A DNA stretch of 64,000 nt from Manihot esculenta (GCF_001659605.2 NC_035170.2:15204265-15268264); one strand, 5' to 3'. Shown: positions 10,470 through 22,166, counted from the first letter of the stretch. Numbers and translations: made by a program. Notes: generated by a model from the sequence alone, not told the origin.

Positions 10470-11086
10470 AGGGTCCCCTCCATCCCCTTAACTAGGGCCT
10501 GATCCCTAACCAGCTGCCCGTCTGGAATGTTCATTTGCTGAAATACTCGGTAAGGCAACATGTTTACCTTACTCCCATCATCTACCAGGATTTTGTGAAC
10601 CCGAAAGTTGTGAATTACGGCCTCAATGACCAAGACGTCGTCATGAGCCATCTGGACTCTATGGGCATCTTTTGGAGAATAAGAGAAGGTCACCGAGGAG
10701 TGTTCTACTATCTGCATGACTTCATTGCTGCTCCCCTCTCCACTCCTATTCCTCTTCTTTCCTCTCCTGCTCATCCATCCTCCTGTTCCTCCCACGATCA
10801 TGTTGATCGTCCCACTGAAGCCCTCATTCATAGGTCCTGCCCCCTGCCTATGAGGTCTCTCTGCCACCACATTCTGTTGAGGTCTTTCCTCCTCTGATTT
10901 TTTTATGAAGTTCCTGATATGCCCTCTCTTAATGAGTCTTTCTATCTCATTTATCAGCTGGTAATAGGTGTCGTGGCCATGTGTCCGATGATATTGGCAG
11001 TATTTGTTTGAATCTCTTCGGCTAGCCTCGGCTCTCATGGGTTTAGGCCACTGTATAAAATCTTTGTCCTGCACAACCACAAGCAC
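10448..11086 (-). pseudogene. Gag C-terminus and protease of the Retand-like element
   Basis: An open frame with the gag C-terminal motif YCQYHRTHGHDTYYQLINEI (a CHH-type zinc-binding pattern of Tat gags) and the protease motif VHKILVDDGSKVNMLPYRVF, where the usual D-[ST]-G is D-D-G. It overlaps the RT frame by a few bases in a different phase, so a frameshift separates protease from RT. Confidence 0.8.
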
Positions 11087-11182
11087 TTCGGCCCTAGATA
11101 CGTTTAATGGGGTGATTACCTCAGGGATCCGAGGCTGATATGACCTCTGCTATTTCTTTTCCCATGGTTGTTTGTGTAGGTC

Positions 11183-11849
11183 TTACCCCCGGTTCTGCCT
11201 TCTTTCCTGCCTTTTAGATCGTCTATCCTCCACTGCCTTTTCTCTGTCCCCCATTTCTCTAGCGACCCTACTCGTGGTCAAGGCGTCATCTTGCCTGATG
11301 TACTTCTTAGCCCATTTCATCAGTTCAGCCAGGGTATTGGGCAGCTTTCTGCATAATGAGCCAAAAAACTCAAGAGATGTGGTCCCTTTCTGCATGGCCT
11401 CCACGGCTCTCGCCTCGTCTAGCTCAGGGATTTCCAGGGCCTCTGAGTTGAATCTGGCTACATGTTCTCTTAGAGACTCATTTCTTCTCTGTCGGACTGT
11501 CTGCAAGTAACTTGTTTTCCTTTCCGCCGTGACTCCTACGATAAATCTGTTGATAAAGATGTTTGCCAGATCCGTGCCTTTAATGCTTCCTGCTTCTATG
11601 ATGTTAAATCACGCTCGAGTTGGTCCTGTGAGGGTGGTAAGGAAGACTTTGCACATCAGGGCGTCCGAAATGAGTTTGGAGCTCTATGAACATCTTGTAG
11701 TTTAGGATGTATTCCTAGGGGTTTTTCGTGCCGTCATAGGCTGCCATCGGCGGTATCATAAACTTCTTGGGAATGGTCTCCTGCTACACCCATCTTGAGA
11801 AAGGGGAGGATGTAGGCAGGTAGGTGTGGTTGTTGTCTCGTGCCCCTAG
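11183..11849 (-). pseudogene. Gag central part of the Retand-like element
   Basis: From 11506 to 11183 the frame reads a retrotransposon gag core (RRNESLREHVARFNSEALEI; KLPNTLAELMKWAKKYIRQD). Sequence up to 11849 holds further gag in broken frames. It is separated from its N-terminal part by the insertion at 11855-13599. Confidence 0.75.
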
Positions 11850-11854
11850 TTCAG

Positions 11855-13599
11855 TGACTCGCGGTTGTCGAAACCGGTCAAAAATAACCTTTTCGGTTAT
11901 CAATAATTTTACAACTGCAGATAGTGGTAAAGGATCGAATCCACAGAGAATTGTAAACTTATCTATTTTTCTCAACAAAACCAAGAGATTAAACTGAATG
12001 AGAAACTGAAAGCAAGTAACTGAAAGCAGAACAAAAGTAAAGTGCAATAAAAGTAAAAAAGGGGGGGTTTTGAGATTGATTTGATTAGCAAACTACTGAA
12101 AGCAATTAAATGAGCAAGTAATTAAAATAAAAGAGAAATTCAATATGAGAAAGGTCTAATTGAAGAGATGGATCCACTTTGGTTGTTTGGATTGATCATT
12201 AAAACTTATGTTCTCTTGATTGATTCAATAGATTAGTTATGGAGATGGAAAACGCTTCTCACCACCATGTCTCTCCTTATGATTAAATCAATTAGGGAAC
12301 GTCCTCTAATCAATTACTAATTAACAAATTGCCAAGAAACGTCCTTGGGCCTTAGGCATCAAAACAATTGTCAATTGCATGAAGAAATAGAGAGATCCAA
12401 TCCTAGCTACCCAAACGCATGGAGATGTTGCTAGATCATACAATTCCTTAGTTATTACACCAAGTGTTCTTATGTTAGAATAATTTCAGCAATTACAGAC
12501 TAAAAATTATCCCAACTAACAATCAATTACCTTGCAATCAAGAATCAAGTGGTCAATTTGATCAAAACAATAAAGTAATCATAGATTCAAGCACCAAATT
12601 GTATGAATATTGAACAAATAAAAAACAAATAGTTTATGTTCAGATCTCACAATCCATAAAATAACCTTAGTTTCAACCAATCTTCAACTAGAAAAAAAGG
12701 TTTCAGCCACTTATGGCTGAAACAAAAATCAAAAATAAAGAAAAGAAGAAGAAGAGATAGTGTCACTTGCAATCCCGTAAGTGCCTCCAAGGGGGCTTGA
12801 AAGAGCATGGGGAGGCTCCTTATGTGTCTTTTTATACTTGAAAAGTGTTGCCCTAGATGATACTTGCTTCCTAATTAGTGAAGAGGCTGCCCAAGGTGTC
12901 AAGAGGCTGCCCAAAAGACTTCAAGAGGCTGCCCAAAATGCCCTTGGTCCAAGATGTGCCATCCATGCACATGTGAGAAGGGAAAAATGTGGGGCATGTG
13001 TGGCTTGTACAAGAGTGGGTCTTTTGGTCTTTGCTTGCTGGCCAAGTGTCTTCAAGATGCTGCTCAAGGTGCCCAAGACTTGCCTTCACTCTCTCCTTGC
13101 CGCCCATGCACTAATAAGGAAGGTGGAGCCTCCTTTGCAATTTGAATTTTGAATGTGCAAGGCATGAGGTGGCAAGCATGTGATCTTTGGATTTGTCTTC
13201 CTTGATAAGCTGGATTTTGAAATTCAAAATTTAAATATGAATCTTGAAGATTTGAAATTCAAAATGCTTTCCTTATTTGGCTCTTCATTTATGGCAACTT
13301 GAGACTTGGCTTCTTGAATAAGGAAAAGGCTACTTGGAGATTTGAAATTTGAATTTCAAATTGCTTTGGCTGAATGTTCTTTCCTTCTTTGTCACTTTCC
13401 TTATTTAGCTTCACTTGAATTTAACTTGGCAAGCTTGCTCTCCTTTACTCCATTTAAGGCAGTTTTAATGGTATTTTCTCCAAAATGTCATTTTTCACCA
13501 TTTTCTGCAAAATAATGTCAAGAGTACTAAATTAAGCAGAAATCATGTAAATAATCATCAATAATATCAAGATAAAATGGACTAAAATATGTTCTATCA
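11855..13599. mobile_element. Unassigned LTR-like insertion (TG...CA, non-coding)
   Basis: A 1745-bp insertion starting TGACTCGCGG and ending TTCTATCA, flanked by a perfect 5-bp duplication TTCAG (11850-11854 and 13600-13604). It carries the phrase GGATCGAATCCACAGAGA near 11932, AT-rich low-complexity sequence, and a short threefold repeat of AAGAGGCTGCCCAA (about 12880-12940). No retroelement protein is encoded; open frames inside (for example 12781-13152) show no recognisable domain. TG/CA ends and a 5-bp duplication fit a solo LTR of a large non-autonomous retrotransposon; the family is not recognised. Confidence 0.75.
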
Positions 13600-13604
13600 T
13601 TCAG

Positions 13605-13741
13605 CTAAGAGTTTTTCTTTTAGCCTTTTCAGCTTTTGATTGATGGGCTGTGGGGCTGGAGAATGCGAATTGCTGACCTTCATAAGTGGAACTCAGGTCA
13701 ATTGGGGTATTAGTGATATGGTTTTCGTTGTGATTGGCCAT
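13605..13741 (-). pseudogene. Gag N-terminus of the Retand-like element
   Basis: Minus-strand ATG at 13741 opens a frame beginning MANHNENHITNTPIDL and running to the insertion boundary. It lies just downstream of the PBS-like site, where gag should start. The remainder of gag continues beyond the 1745-bp insertion. Confidence 0.55.
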
Positions 13742-13800
13742 GTGGATCTCAGTGTGTGTTATGAGAATAGAAACTCCGATGATGGAAAGATTTTTTTCGT

Positions 13801-13817
13801 TCTCACAGATAGCGTCA
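13801..13817 (-). promoter_or_regulatory. Degenerate primer-binding site of the Retand-like element
   Basis: Minus strand TGACGCTATCTGTGAGA resembles the TGGCGCCGTCTGTGGGA sequence found after the 5' LTR of many Tat/Retand elements, where a tRNA primes reverse transcription. It lies 60 bp upstream of the gag ATG. Sequence from 13818 to about 13990 is probably the 5' LTR remnant. Confidence 0.5.
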
Positions 13818-13990
13818 ATTGATGATCTGAGATTCAGAAAAAATAGAATTTTGGTATGAGTGAGCTAGCTTAGCCTGAATAGATCAGGCTTTTCTTTTTT
13901 ATTCTTTTTTCCCTTATTCTCTAGTGAAGTATAACTGCGACCTTACTATAATGCCACCTATCGCTATCTACGGTGCTCAGCGGTCATCAA

Positions 13991-14880
13991 TATCTATTTT
14001 TTATTATTTAATTTATAATAAATAATAATTTTATATTTATTATAAAAAATAGTTGTAAATATTTATATAATTTTATTTAAAATTTTCCATTAACTTTCTA
14101 TACCAACCACTACTTGTTATGCTTATATACATATATATTATTTTGAAACTCTCTTTATTTATGAAAAATAACATGTATTTAAAATATATTTTTAATAGAA
14201 AATATTTTTAACGATATAATTTATTTTTTATTAATAAATTTATATATAGAGATTTTAATAAAATTTTTAAAGGTGAAACATTTTCATTTAATTAAGAAAA
14301 TATTTTTTTTAATTAAATTTTTTTAGTGTTCTAAAAGATAAGAAAAAATTGTTTTCTTAAAAAATATTTTTAAGAAAATAAATGAACCATTAAATTTATT
14401 ATGTAAGTGCACTATATTTAAGTTGAATATTGAAAGATTTCAGTTTAATTTCCAATCCTTGTTTCCTTATCGACAAAAAGAATCATCAACTAAGTGATAT
14501 ACATCAAATTCTATTAGACACTAATCAATGATTAACATCAGTAGTTTGCAACATATTTTTAAGTGAGCATAATTACTAATTGGTGATTCAATTTGATATT
14601 AAATACAGTGAGTAAATAATTGATAATTTTTTTTATTTTTTTATGATGTAATCAATAAATTTAATCACTATTTTTTTATATAATAATGATAAATTGACAT
14701 AAAGCATGCAGAGTCTCGTACAAGATATCCACACTAATTAAGGTCTCTTTGTTCTCTTTGTGTACCCTTTGATTCTTCAAGTCAACAAAAGATGAAAAAG
14801 AAACTCTTACCACTTTAATCCAACTACACACACTTTTGTGGGACCCAAACTTATCATTAGTTTTGAAAAGGTTTTTCATT
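13991..14880. other. AT-rich intergenic region, includes one copy of a dispersed core repeat
   Basis: No gene is seen. It contains the downstream region of the receptor kinase and, at 14213-14262, a copy of the AT-rich core described in the findings (TTAATAAATTTATATATA then TTTTAATAAAATT). Confidence 0.6.
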
Positions 14881-17800
14881 CTAAAGGATCTTCTCCAACA
14901 CTTGAACTACTTCTTTCATGGTGGGTCTCTTTTGTGGTGCAAAACAAGCACAACTAAACCCTAATTTCAAGCATGCCACCATGGCATCCTCTCTACCCAC
15001 TAAGTCAGCTCTTATCGCCACATCAGCCAATCTCAATACCTGATTCTCATCCTTTGATATTGAACTCACGCTCCATTGGCTTAATTCTCGATCTGAAACA
15101 ACTCTGCCGGTGAGAAGTTCAAGCAAAATAATACCAAATGAATAGACATCCCATTTAGGATTTGGCTTTGGGTTCTTTAACGATTCCGGCGCTTGATACG
15201 GCAGCGTACTGGTGGTTGTGGATGAACTAGGGGTTGCAGAGGGGCTGGCTGCAGTGATTGGGTGGTTTTGTGAAGTGGAGTTGGATTTTTGGAGTCCAAA
15301 ATTTTGGCTGAAGTTGCTAGCTTTGTAGTTATTGTTGTTGCCGGAGATGAGCCGATCTAGGCCGAAATCGGAGATGATGGGGTCCATGTCAGAGTTGAAG
15401 AGGATGTTGGTGGGTTTGATGCTGCCATGCACGTGCTTCTTGTCATGAATGAAGGCTAGTCCTCGAGCTACTCCTCTTGCTATATTGAGCCGGACCTTTA
15501 GGGGTAGATGCAATGGTGATGAACCTGGCTTTCCTAGATTTCACAAAAGAAAATCATTGTTAATTCATTAGTTAAAGAGGATAAATTATCTAAATATTAT
15601 TTTTGTAGTAAATTAAACACTTGATGTCTTTGTATACTTTAAGATAAAAAATTTACCATTGAATTAATGAATAATATTATTATCCCACTATGACTTAAAC
15701 TCCAGATTTGATAATTTTGGGGAGAAATTTATTTTTACTTAACTAAAATTATAAATTCAATTTCAAATTAATATAGTATTTAATATTATAGTTAATTTTA
15801 TTTAGATTCATATATAAAATTAATTTTTTAATTTTTAATTGATTAAATGTTTAAGCTAACTTACACTTAAATATATACAAAAAAAATTATATAATTAATA
15901 GAAAATTTATTATTTAGTTTTTATGTTATTAAAAGGCTTATTAATTAATTTCACAATTTTAAAAAAATATTAAAATATTTTTAAAATTTTAAAAAATTTA
16001 ATAATTAGTTATTTCATTAATTTTAGCAGTTAAAGTAATCACTATAATTTGAAAAAATATAATAATTAATTTCTTAATTTTATATAAAATCTATTAATTA
16101 TTCTATACATATTAAAAATATTTTAATTTTTTAAATATATTTTAAAATTTTAAAAATTAAAGGATTAATTAATAAATTTTTATCTGAATAGGAAATCTAA
16201 GAATGAAAAAGTCCATAGAATTAATTAAAGGTGAAATGGAAGAGAAGTAAATTAAAGCAGACAAATCACAGACCAAAACTCACAAGCAAAATAATAACAA
16301 GAACCCATGTAAGAAATGTCTCCCCTCTCATGTGCATCCAGTGAAAGGCAGTGCTGTGATTGCTGTGTCTCTAAGAAAGTGACACATGATTTTGGAGCAT
16401 TATGCGTTTCCTTACCCTTTTTCTCTTTTTTTCTTTTTTCTTTTTTATTTTCTAAATATAAATATATTAATAATCACCACCATGAATTACTAGGGCCAAC
16501 CATATCCAGGGAAATTTTTTTTTTATGGCGTTTGTTATTTATAATGGATTATATATATATATATATATATATATAAAGAATTGTGAGAGAAGTATTTAAT
16601 TATCAAATTATTAGTTCAATATAAGCAGTGTGTTATTTAGCAAAATCAAAGGTTGTATTTAATTCATTTTTTGAAAAAAAAAAATTTTGGATAATTGCGA
16701 GGTATGAGAAGATGAATTGTGTATGTTAGTAAACAAGTATGATAATGACTACCATGCACATGCCACATTGTGCGTATCTTAGTAAAAGAGAACCAAAAAT
16801 TTCTAAAGTGCGCCAAAATTGCAGAGGCAAAGAGGAAGATGAACTTACTGGAGCTTGAGCTTGCAAGGCTGCCATTGGAGACATAGTCATAAATAACAAG
16901 CTTCTCATTATCTCCCCAGAAAAACCCACGAACTTTAACCAAATTTGGATGCCTCAACTTCGCAATGAACCTCACTTGGTTCTCAAAATCTTTAAACCTC
17001 TCCACACCACTTTCTCCTATTCTCCTCACTGCAAACGCAGAACCATCTGCGAGCACAGCCTTGTAAACTATACTTGCTCCGCTAGCTCCCAATATGTATG
17101 CTGATGCTTTTAGTAGTGTTTCCATGTCCAGTTCAGTCTCCCCGTCGACTATCACCAGCTTTCCTCCTTTATTCTGCTGATGCTGGTTCACATTGATCAC
17201 TTCATTCTGCTGGCTGCTGCCCTCGCCGCCGTCGTGCTCACTATCTGAAGTTGTTGCTTCTTCTGATGTTGCTTCAGCTTTAATAGTTAGGCATGAACAG
17301 GCAGTAGTTTTTCTTGGCTCCGCCGACGACGCCTGATCAAGTTTAGATATTATGGTTTCTGATGGGAGTTTTTGCTCGCTCTTGTTATTCTTTTGGTTGA
17401 GAGTCTTCTTCTTCTTGAGCTGGTATACATAAAGAATAACTAGAGCAAGAATGGTTATGCCGGCTAAATCTGCCACCGCAATGGCAGCTATAGTGGTTGG
17501 TTTTAGACCGGTTTGGGTTTGGTTTTGTGCAGTAGCGTTTTGGGTTCCTGAAGACGAGTTGGCTACTGGAGTTGATTCAAGTGGTTTTGGTATGACTGCA
17601 ATAGCTGGTGAAATGGTTGAAATATTTGGTGGAGTAGAGAGAGTTGATGGGATTGAGCAAAGATTCTTCAATGGTTTCCCACAAAGATCCATATTTCCTC
17701 TGAATGATTCAGTTTTTTGATTAAGCAAAGAGACAGACTCTGGGATTGCTCCTGTGAAGTTGTTGAAAGAGAGATCAATGGTTGAATTCTGAGGGATTTT

Positions 17801-18517
17801 CTCTGCAAAATCTTGTGAAATTGGCCCTGAAAGCTTGTTATATGAGAGATTCAAGTAACGCAAATTACCCCCGCCAAAATCAAACGGCAATGACCCATTT
17901 AGAAGATTTGAAGACAGATCTAACACTTGGACAGAATTGAAACCACTCGGAACATAACCAGAAAAATAATTAGTTCTTAAAGAAAGAACTGTAAGATTTT
18001 GCAGAGTGGTCAAATTCTCAGGTATTTTCCCAGCCAATGCATTATCAGAAAGATTCAACAACTGTAAACTCACCATTCCACCAATAGACTCAGGCAACTC
18101 ACCGGAGATCTCATTGCCTGAAAGAGAAATCACTTGCAGTTCAGTGGAGTTAAAAAATGAACTAGGCAATGACCCATTTAAGAAGTTATTAGAAAGATCA
18201 AGATGCCTCAGATACTGAATGAAGCCCAAGTCTGAAGGAATTGAACCCAGAAGCTGGCTACGAGGGAGGACCAAGCTAGTGACCCTGAACAAGTCCGGCG
18301 AGCGTGGTTGGCCTAGTTCTGTGCAGGTCACTCCCTTCCATGCACATGGGGTCACATCATCGTAGTTCCAGCTTTCGAGGACTGATAATGGGTCACTGAG
18401 AATCGAGTACTTGAATGAAAGCAAGAGAACCCCATCTGTGTTGAGAGAAAATGCAGGAACCAGAACAAGAACAAGAACCAATGTGAAGAAATGAAGATTG
18501 ACGCCATTGAAACTCAT
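14881..18517 (-). CDS. LRR receptor-like kinase, probable pseudokinase (At4g37250/At2g23300 type)
   Basis: Two exons, 18517-16849 and 15533-14881; the intron (16848-15534, GTAAGT...CTAG) splits a codon after its first base. The predicted product is about 773 residues, near the 750-770 of its relatives. Order: signal peptide (1-24, hydrophobic LVLVLVLVPAFS), LRR N-cap with SWNYDDVTPCAWKGVTC (about 50-66), six or so leucine-rich repeats (about 85-270), Ser/Thr/Pro-rich stretch, transmembrane helix (about 342-364) followed by KKKK, then a kinase-like domain (about 470-770). The glycine loop reads GASGAS, the beta-3 Lys is Arg (FAVRRI), and HRD is replaced (HVHGSIKPTN) with no catalytic Asp; DFG and APE remain. 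It should sit in the plasma membrane and signal through partners rather than phosphorylate. The start is the first ATG, directly before the signal peptide. Ligand unknown. Confidence 0.92.
16550..16575. repeat. (TA)n microsatellite in the receptor-kinase intron
   Basis: About 13 uninterrupted TA units within the single intron of the receptor-kinase gene. It is likely to vary in length. Confidence 0.95.
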
Positions 18518-19080
18518 GATTTTTCTTGGAAGAATGAAACTTGCTAGCTAGAATCATCCTTTACATAATCACAGCAGGAGGAAGAAAGATAGAGATGGTG
18601 ACCAACTGCAGTTGGAGTTGTTATGGTGACCAAATCCATGAGAGAAAAAAGGGCATTAAAACAGAAGAGGAGTCAGAGTGCAGGAGTTGTTGAATGTTGA
18701 TAATGAGTTAATGGAGCTGTTTGGAAGAGGTGAAAAAGAGGGGGGATACTAGAAAAGGAAAAGTTGCAGAGAATGAGATTAGGCAGAAAGATCAACCCTT
18801 TATTTTGCTTGTGAGGAAGAGTTGATGTAATGAAAGGGAAACTTGACTGAAGATAGGGAAAGATTGTAAAAATGAGATTATTGGACTGCCTGCTTCCTCT
18901 CTAGTAAATTATTTTATTTTATTTTATTTTTATTAATTAGGTAATGGAAAACAGAGAGAGAGGAATCTTGTGTCTGCGACTACAAGACACCAAAGTGGGT
19001 TGGAGCCCATGAGATGCAGGGTCTGAATATTAACCTCCTACTGAGCATTGAATATTAAATTAGACCTTAGTCCCACTCGA
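18518..19080 (-). promoter_or_regulatory. Upstream region of the receptor kinase
   Basis: The 560 bp before the receptor-kinase ATG holds GA-rich sequence that looks like 5' untranslated leader and promoter (GAGAGAG, AAAGAGGGGG tracts). No clear TATA box was identified. Confidence 0.35.
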
Positions 19081-19878
19081 TTAGTTAACAACATTGCAAC
19101 ACATGAAGTTATTTTTTAAAGGATATATTAGATTTTATAATGAGGGTTTTGGGAAAAAAGAGAGATTGAACATTAAAAAAAAAACAATTGGTACATGTTA
19201 CTTAATTTTATGTATAAGATAAAAAAAAATGATTAATTTGTGATGAGTATGTTGTGGGTAATCCCATATAAAATTTGGTAGGTTATTTAGTGGGTCATGC
19301 CCATATAAACTTTTATTATATGCATATTAATTTGAAAGAATTTAAAACTAAGAATAAGGTTCATACCTTCTAATAAAAGAAAACAATAATGTTCATAAAA
19401 TCCTAAATCACTTGCTTTCTTTTATATCATCTAGAAGATTATTGGCTATTAGGGTTTGTATGGTTTTTAATATCACGAATCAAATTGAAAAATTATATCT
19501 ATTGAATTATTAAAAATTATTAAATTAAATTTATTTTACTGTTGAAACTGTATTGAATTTATCATGGTGAAATTGAATAGAGAATTGATTTTATAAACAT
19601 TTATATACATTATATATATATACACACTAATATAATTATTTTGTATAATTATGAAAAATTTATAAACTATTATTATCTTTTATTAACCTACTTTTTCTGA
19701 ATAATTTAAATTATAAAATATACTAAATCACATTATATTTTTTTAATTACAAGTGTATATATATTACTATATTTATAATATATTTAATTATTTATTCCAC
19801 ATATAATTATAGTTAAATATTATATAAATAGTTTAAATGTGTATTATATATAATTTATATTAATAATTAATTTTAAAA
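19081..19878. other. AT-rich intergenic sequence
   Basis: No gene or recognisable element is seen in this 800-bp stretch. Confidence 0.5.
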
Positions 19879-19892
19879 ATTAAATAACAATT

Positions 19893-19987
19893 GCACTCCA
19901 AGGCTTAGCCTGGTGGAAAGTGCATCCTGTAACCTTGAAAGGTTTAAGGTTCGACTCCCTCAACCCCCTATTTCAAAAAAAAAAAAA
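19893..19987 (+). mobile_element. tRNA-derived SINE
   Basis: A 95-bp insert with an A box (TAGCCTGGTGG, 19906-19916) and a perfect B box (GGTTCGACTCC, 19948-19958) of a polymerase III promoter, ending in a run of about 14 A. It is flanked by a perfect 14-bp duplication ATTAAATAACAATT (19879-19892 and 19988-20001). This is the structure of a tRNA-derived SINE inserted by target-primed reverse transcription. The intact flanks suggest modest age. Confidence 0.9.
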
Positions 19988-20039
19988 ATTAAATAACAAT
20001 TTAAATGTTTATTATATATAATTAGGTTATTTAGCATTA

Positions 20040-20850
20040 GAGTTCACAAATATGATCGTATTGCATAATTTATTGTTATTGTGAATGGATGTTGGATGAC
20101 CACTAGCTCTCGATTAAGTTATTAATATGTTATGATGGATATGAAAGTTCAGATCAAAACCCATTCTATACTCCTGACACTATGAATATATTATGTTATA
20201 TTATGTTATATTTAATACGAAGTTCTAAGGAGCACCCGTCGTGGGTCGGGCACTATTGGAATATGCAGAGGGTTACTGGTGAAAGTTTATCTTGATGTGA
20301 ATTGTTTGTGTTGTGATGCATTTATACAATCATTTGTTTTATTGAACTGTTTTTTTTTTATGTTCTGCTCATTAAACTCTTGTAGTTTATTCCCTTTCCT
20401 CTAATCCCAGGTTTGCAAAATCAGAATTAGTTCGGAAAGTCGGTTGAGTTGCTGGTATAGTTTGTTGTAATAGTATAGCTGTGGACATGTATTAATTTGT
20501 GGATTAGAATTGTGCTTTGCCCGAGTTCTTCCTTGTAATCCCTACTTTATGATCATTTTATGTGAAAGTTTTTAAGTATAAGTTATGTTTGAACCGAGTT
20601 TGAGACACGTAATATTAACCATACTGGAGCATTTAATGAGGGCTCTAGTATGGGTTTTATGTTTTCAATTATGATGCATGCACAGGTCGAGTCTTAGTTC
20701 ATATAATGGTTATGTTTTGTTGTTCGTGTGATCATGTATGAGATTATATCAGGTGTAACAGGATGTATGACTGGCTTGCTATGGGCTCCGCCGACCTTAA
20801 GTCAATATAAACCCTAGAGTCGATAGCGGTCTGATTTTTGGATTATTACA
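20040..20850 (+). repeat. Degenerate Tekay-type LTR relic
   Basis: The right end (GGGCTCCGCCGACCTTAAGTC ... GGATTATTACA, to 20850) is a decayed version of the 3' end of the solo LTR at 775-2920. Interior words (TGTGGACATGTA, AATTGTGCTTTGCCC, TTGTAATCCCTA) match the same LTR in the same order. The left limit is unclear. It adjoins the broken copia element without a visible target duplication. Confidence 0.65.
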
Positions 20851-20957
20851 AGAGGCATAAGGGCAGATGGACTCTTCAAAATTAACATTCCTAGATACGT
20901 ATATTTTACCAGACTTGTAGTCAAATCAATAATAGGCACTTTGGTTAGGAGAATAAC

Positions 20958-21580
20958 CTAAAAAGATACAAGGTAACGACTTTTGTTGTAATTTATGATG
21001 CGTATACGGTCGAAGCCAAGGAAAAAAAAAGACTTCCAAAGACTCGAAGTTTTAAGTAATTTGGTGGATTGTGAAAAAGCTTTTCTTATAGAGAAGACAT
21101 GGAAAGAATAGATGAGGGAAGCCAATTTATCATATAACAAGCAGTTTGAAAAACATAAGACAAAATTGAATGGGTAACGAAGCTGTTTGTAAAAGAGTGA
21201 GTCAAGTTTCAACCAAGTGCCTATGTTTTCTTTCTGAGATACCGTTGTGTTGTGGAGTACGGGGAGGAGTAAGTAAATGTTGAATACCATGGTTTTCTAG
21301 AAATGATTTAAGTGCTAAAAACTCACCACCTCCATCTGTGTAAAGACGATAATTGATTTTTGAAAGAATTTTTCAACTTGAGCTTTAAACTTTTGAAAAA
21401 CTGAAGACACATCAGATTTATATTTAAACGGAAATAACCAAGTATAACGAGTGTATTGATCAACAAATATAACATAAAAATGAAAACCATCAATGGAATT
21501 TATTGGCACATGACCCCAAACATCTGAGTACACAAGTTTTAAAGCAGAAGTAGACATCAAAGAAGAAACACCAAAAGGTA
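20958..21580 (-). pseudogene. Copia integrase remnant
   Basis: Frame 21560-21315 reads LKLVYSDVWGHVPINSIDGF and YVIFVDQYTRYTWLFPFKYK, the start of a copia integrase core with its first catalytic Asp (SDVWG) and the FVDxxTRYTW motif. The remainder to 20958 is present in a shifted frame and is heavily decayed. Confidence 0.8.
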
Positions 21581-21825
21581 ACTAATGAATTTTATTATAA
21601 GAACAAGACTCACAAAAAGAACTATTATAAGGACTAATAAAAGAATTATTTTTCAATAAATGAGACTGAATTTTATGGACAGATGACCAAGACAATGATG
21701 CCAATTAACCAGAACACTAGTAGCTGCTATAGGTGTAATGAATGGTGGACTCGGCTTCAACAGCTACTCATATAAGCCATCTTTATTCTTGCCTTGAATG
21801 AGTGAAGCCACCGTATTGAGATCCT

Positions 21826-22130
21826 TCACCTGAAGAAGAAAAGGAAAAAATTCAATTGAGATATTGTTGGATAAACAAAACTGAGCAACAAATATGAGGT
21901 TTTTTTTATGGTTGGAACACATAAGACATCATTCAAATTAAAAGAAGATGAAGAATGATTAAAAATTGTTTTTCCTGTATGCATTATAGGCAAACCTGAG
22001 CCATCATCGATAAGAATTTCATCTGGTCCTATATATTCAGAGTAAACTGACAAGTTACTAAAATCACTGGTAACATGGTGTGAAGCAGCAGAATCAGCAA
22101 GCCAAGGAGAGGAGCTTGCATTTGAAGCTA
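21826..22130 (-). pseudogene. Copia protease/gag-pre-integrase remnant
   Basis: The minus strand reads a region with LADSAAS-like codons (near 22090) and DDGSGLPIMHTGKTIF, then FNLNDVLCVPTIKK, the usual copia segment between protease and integrase. Stops follow. Confidence 0.65.
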
Positions 22131-22166
22131 TTGTTGCATTAGCATATGGAACACGAGCGTTCTTGG

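Larger units (their letters stand above)
351..13990 (-). mobile_element. Decayed Ty3/gypsy element, Tat/Retand-like
   Basis: Minus-strand domains in order: PBS-like site (13817-13801), gag, protease, reverse transcriptase, RNase H, a second archaeal-type RNase H and integrase (down to 5530). These are followed by two tandem-repeat arrays (about 5325-4755 and 4490-4010) and an opposite-strand coiled-coil ORF (535-3432). The second RNase H places it in the Tat clade. Tandem repeats downstream of pol and an antisense ORF are recorded for Retand-type elements. The coding part has many frameshifts and stops, so it is dead. LTR-like insertions at 775-2920, 7393-8849 and 11855-13599 inflate its length. 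The 5' LTR is only a remnant near 13820-13990 and the 3' LTR should lie left of the window; both outer limits are approximate. Confidence 0.7.

Noticed and set aside
12781..13152. Open frame of 123 codons in the unassigned insertion
   Set aside because: No recognisable domain, overlaps opposite-strand frames, and part of it is the threefold AAGAGGCTGCCCAA repeat.
16316..16576. Plus-strand 86-codon frame ending in YIYIYI
   Set aside because: It lies in the receptor-kinase intron and ends in the TA microsatellite; no domain or promoter supports it.
19906..19958. A functional tRNA gene at the A and B boxes
   Set aside because: No cloverleaf or anticodon arm could be drawn, and the unit has a poly(A) tail and target duplication, which fits a SINE instead.
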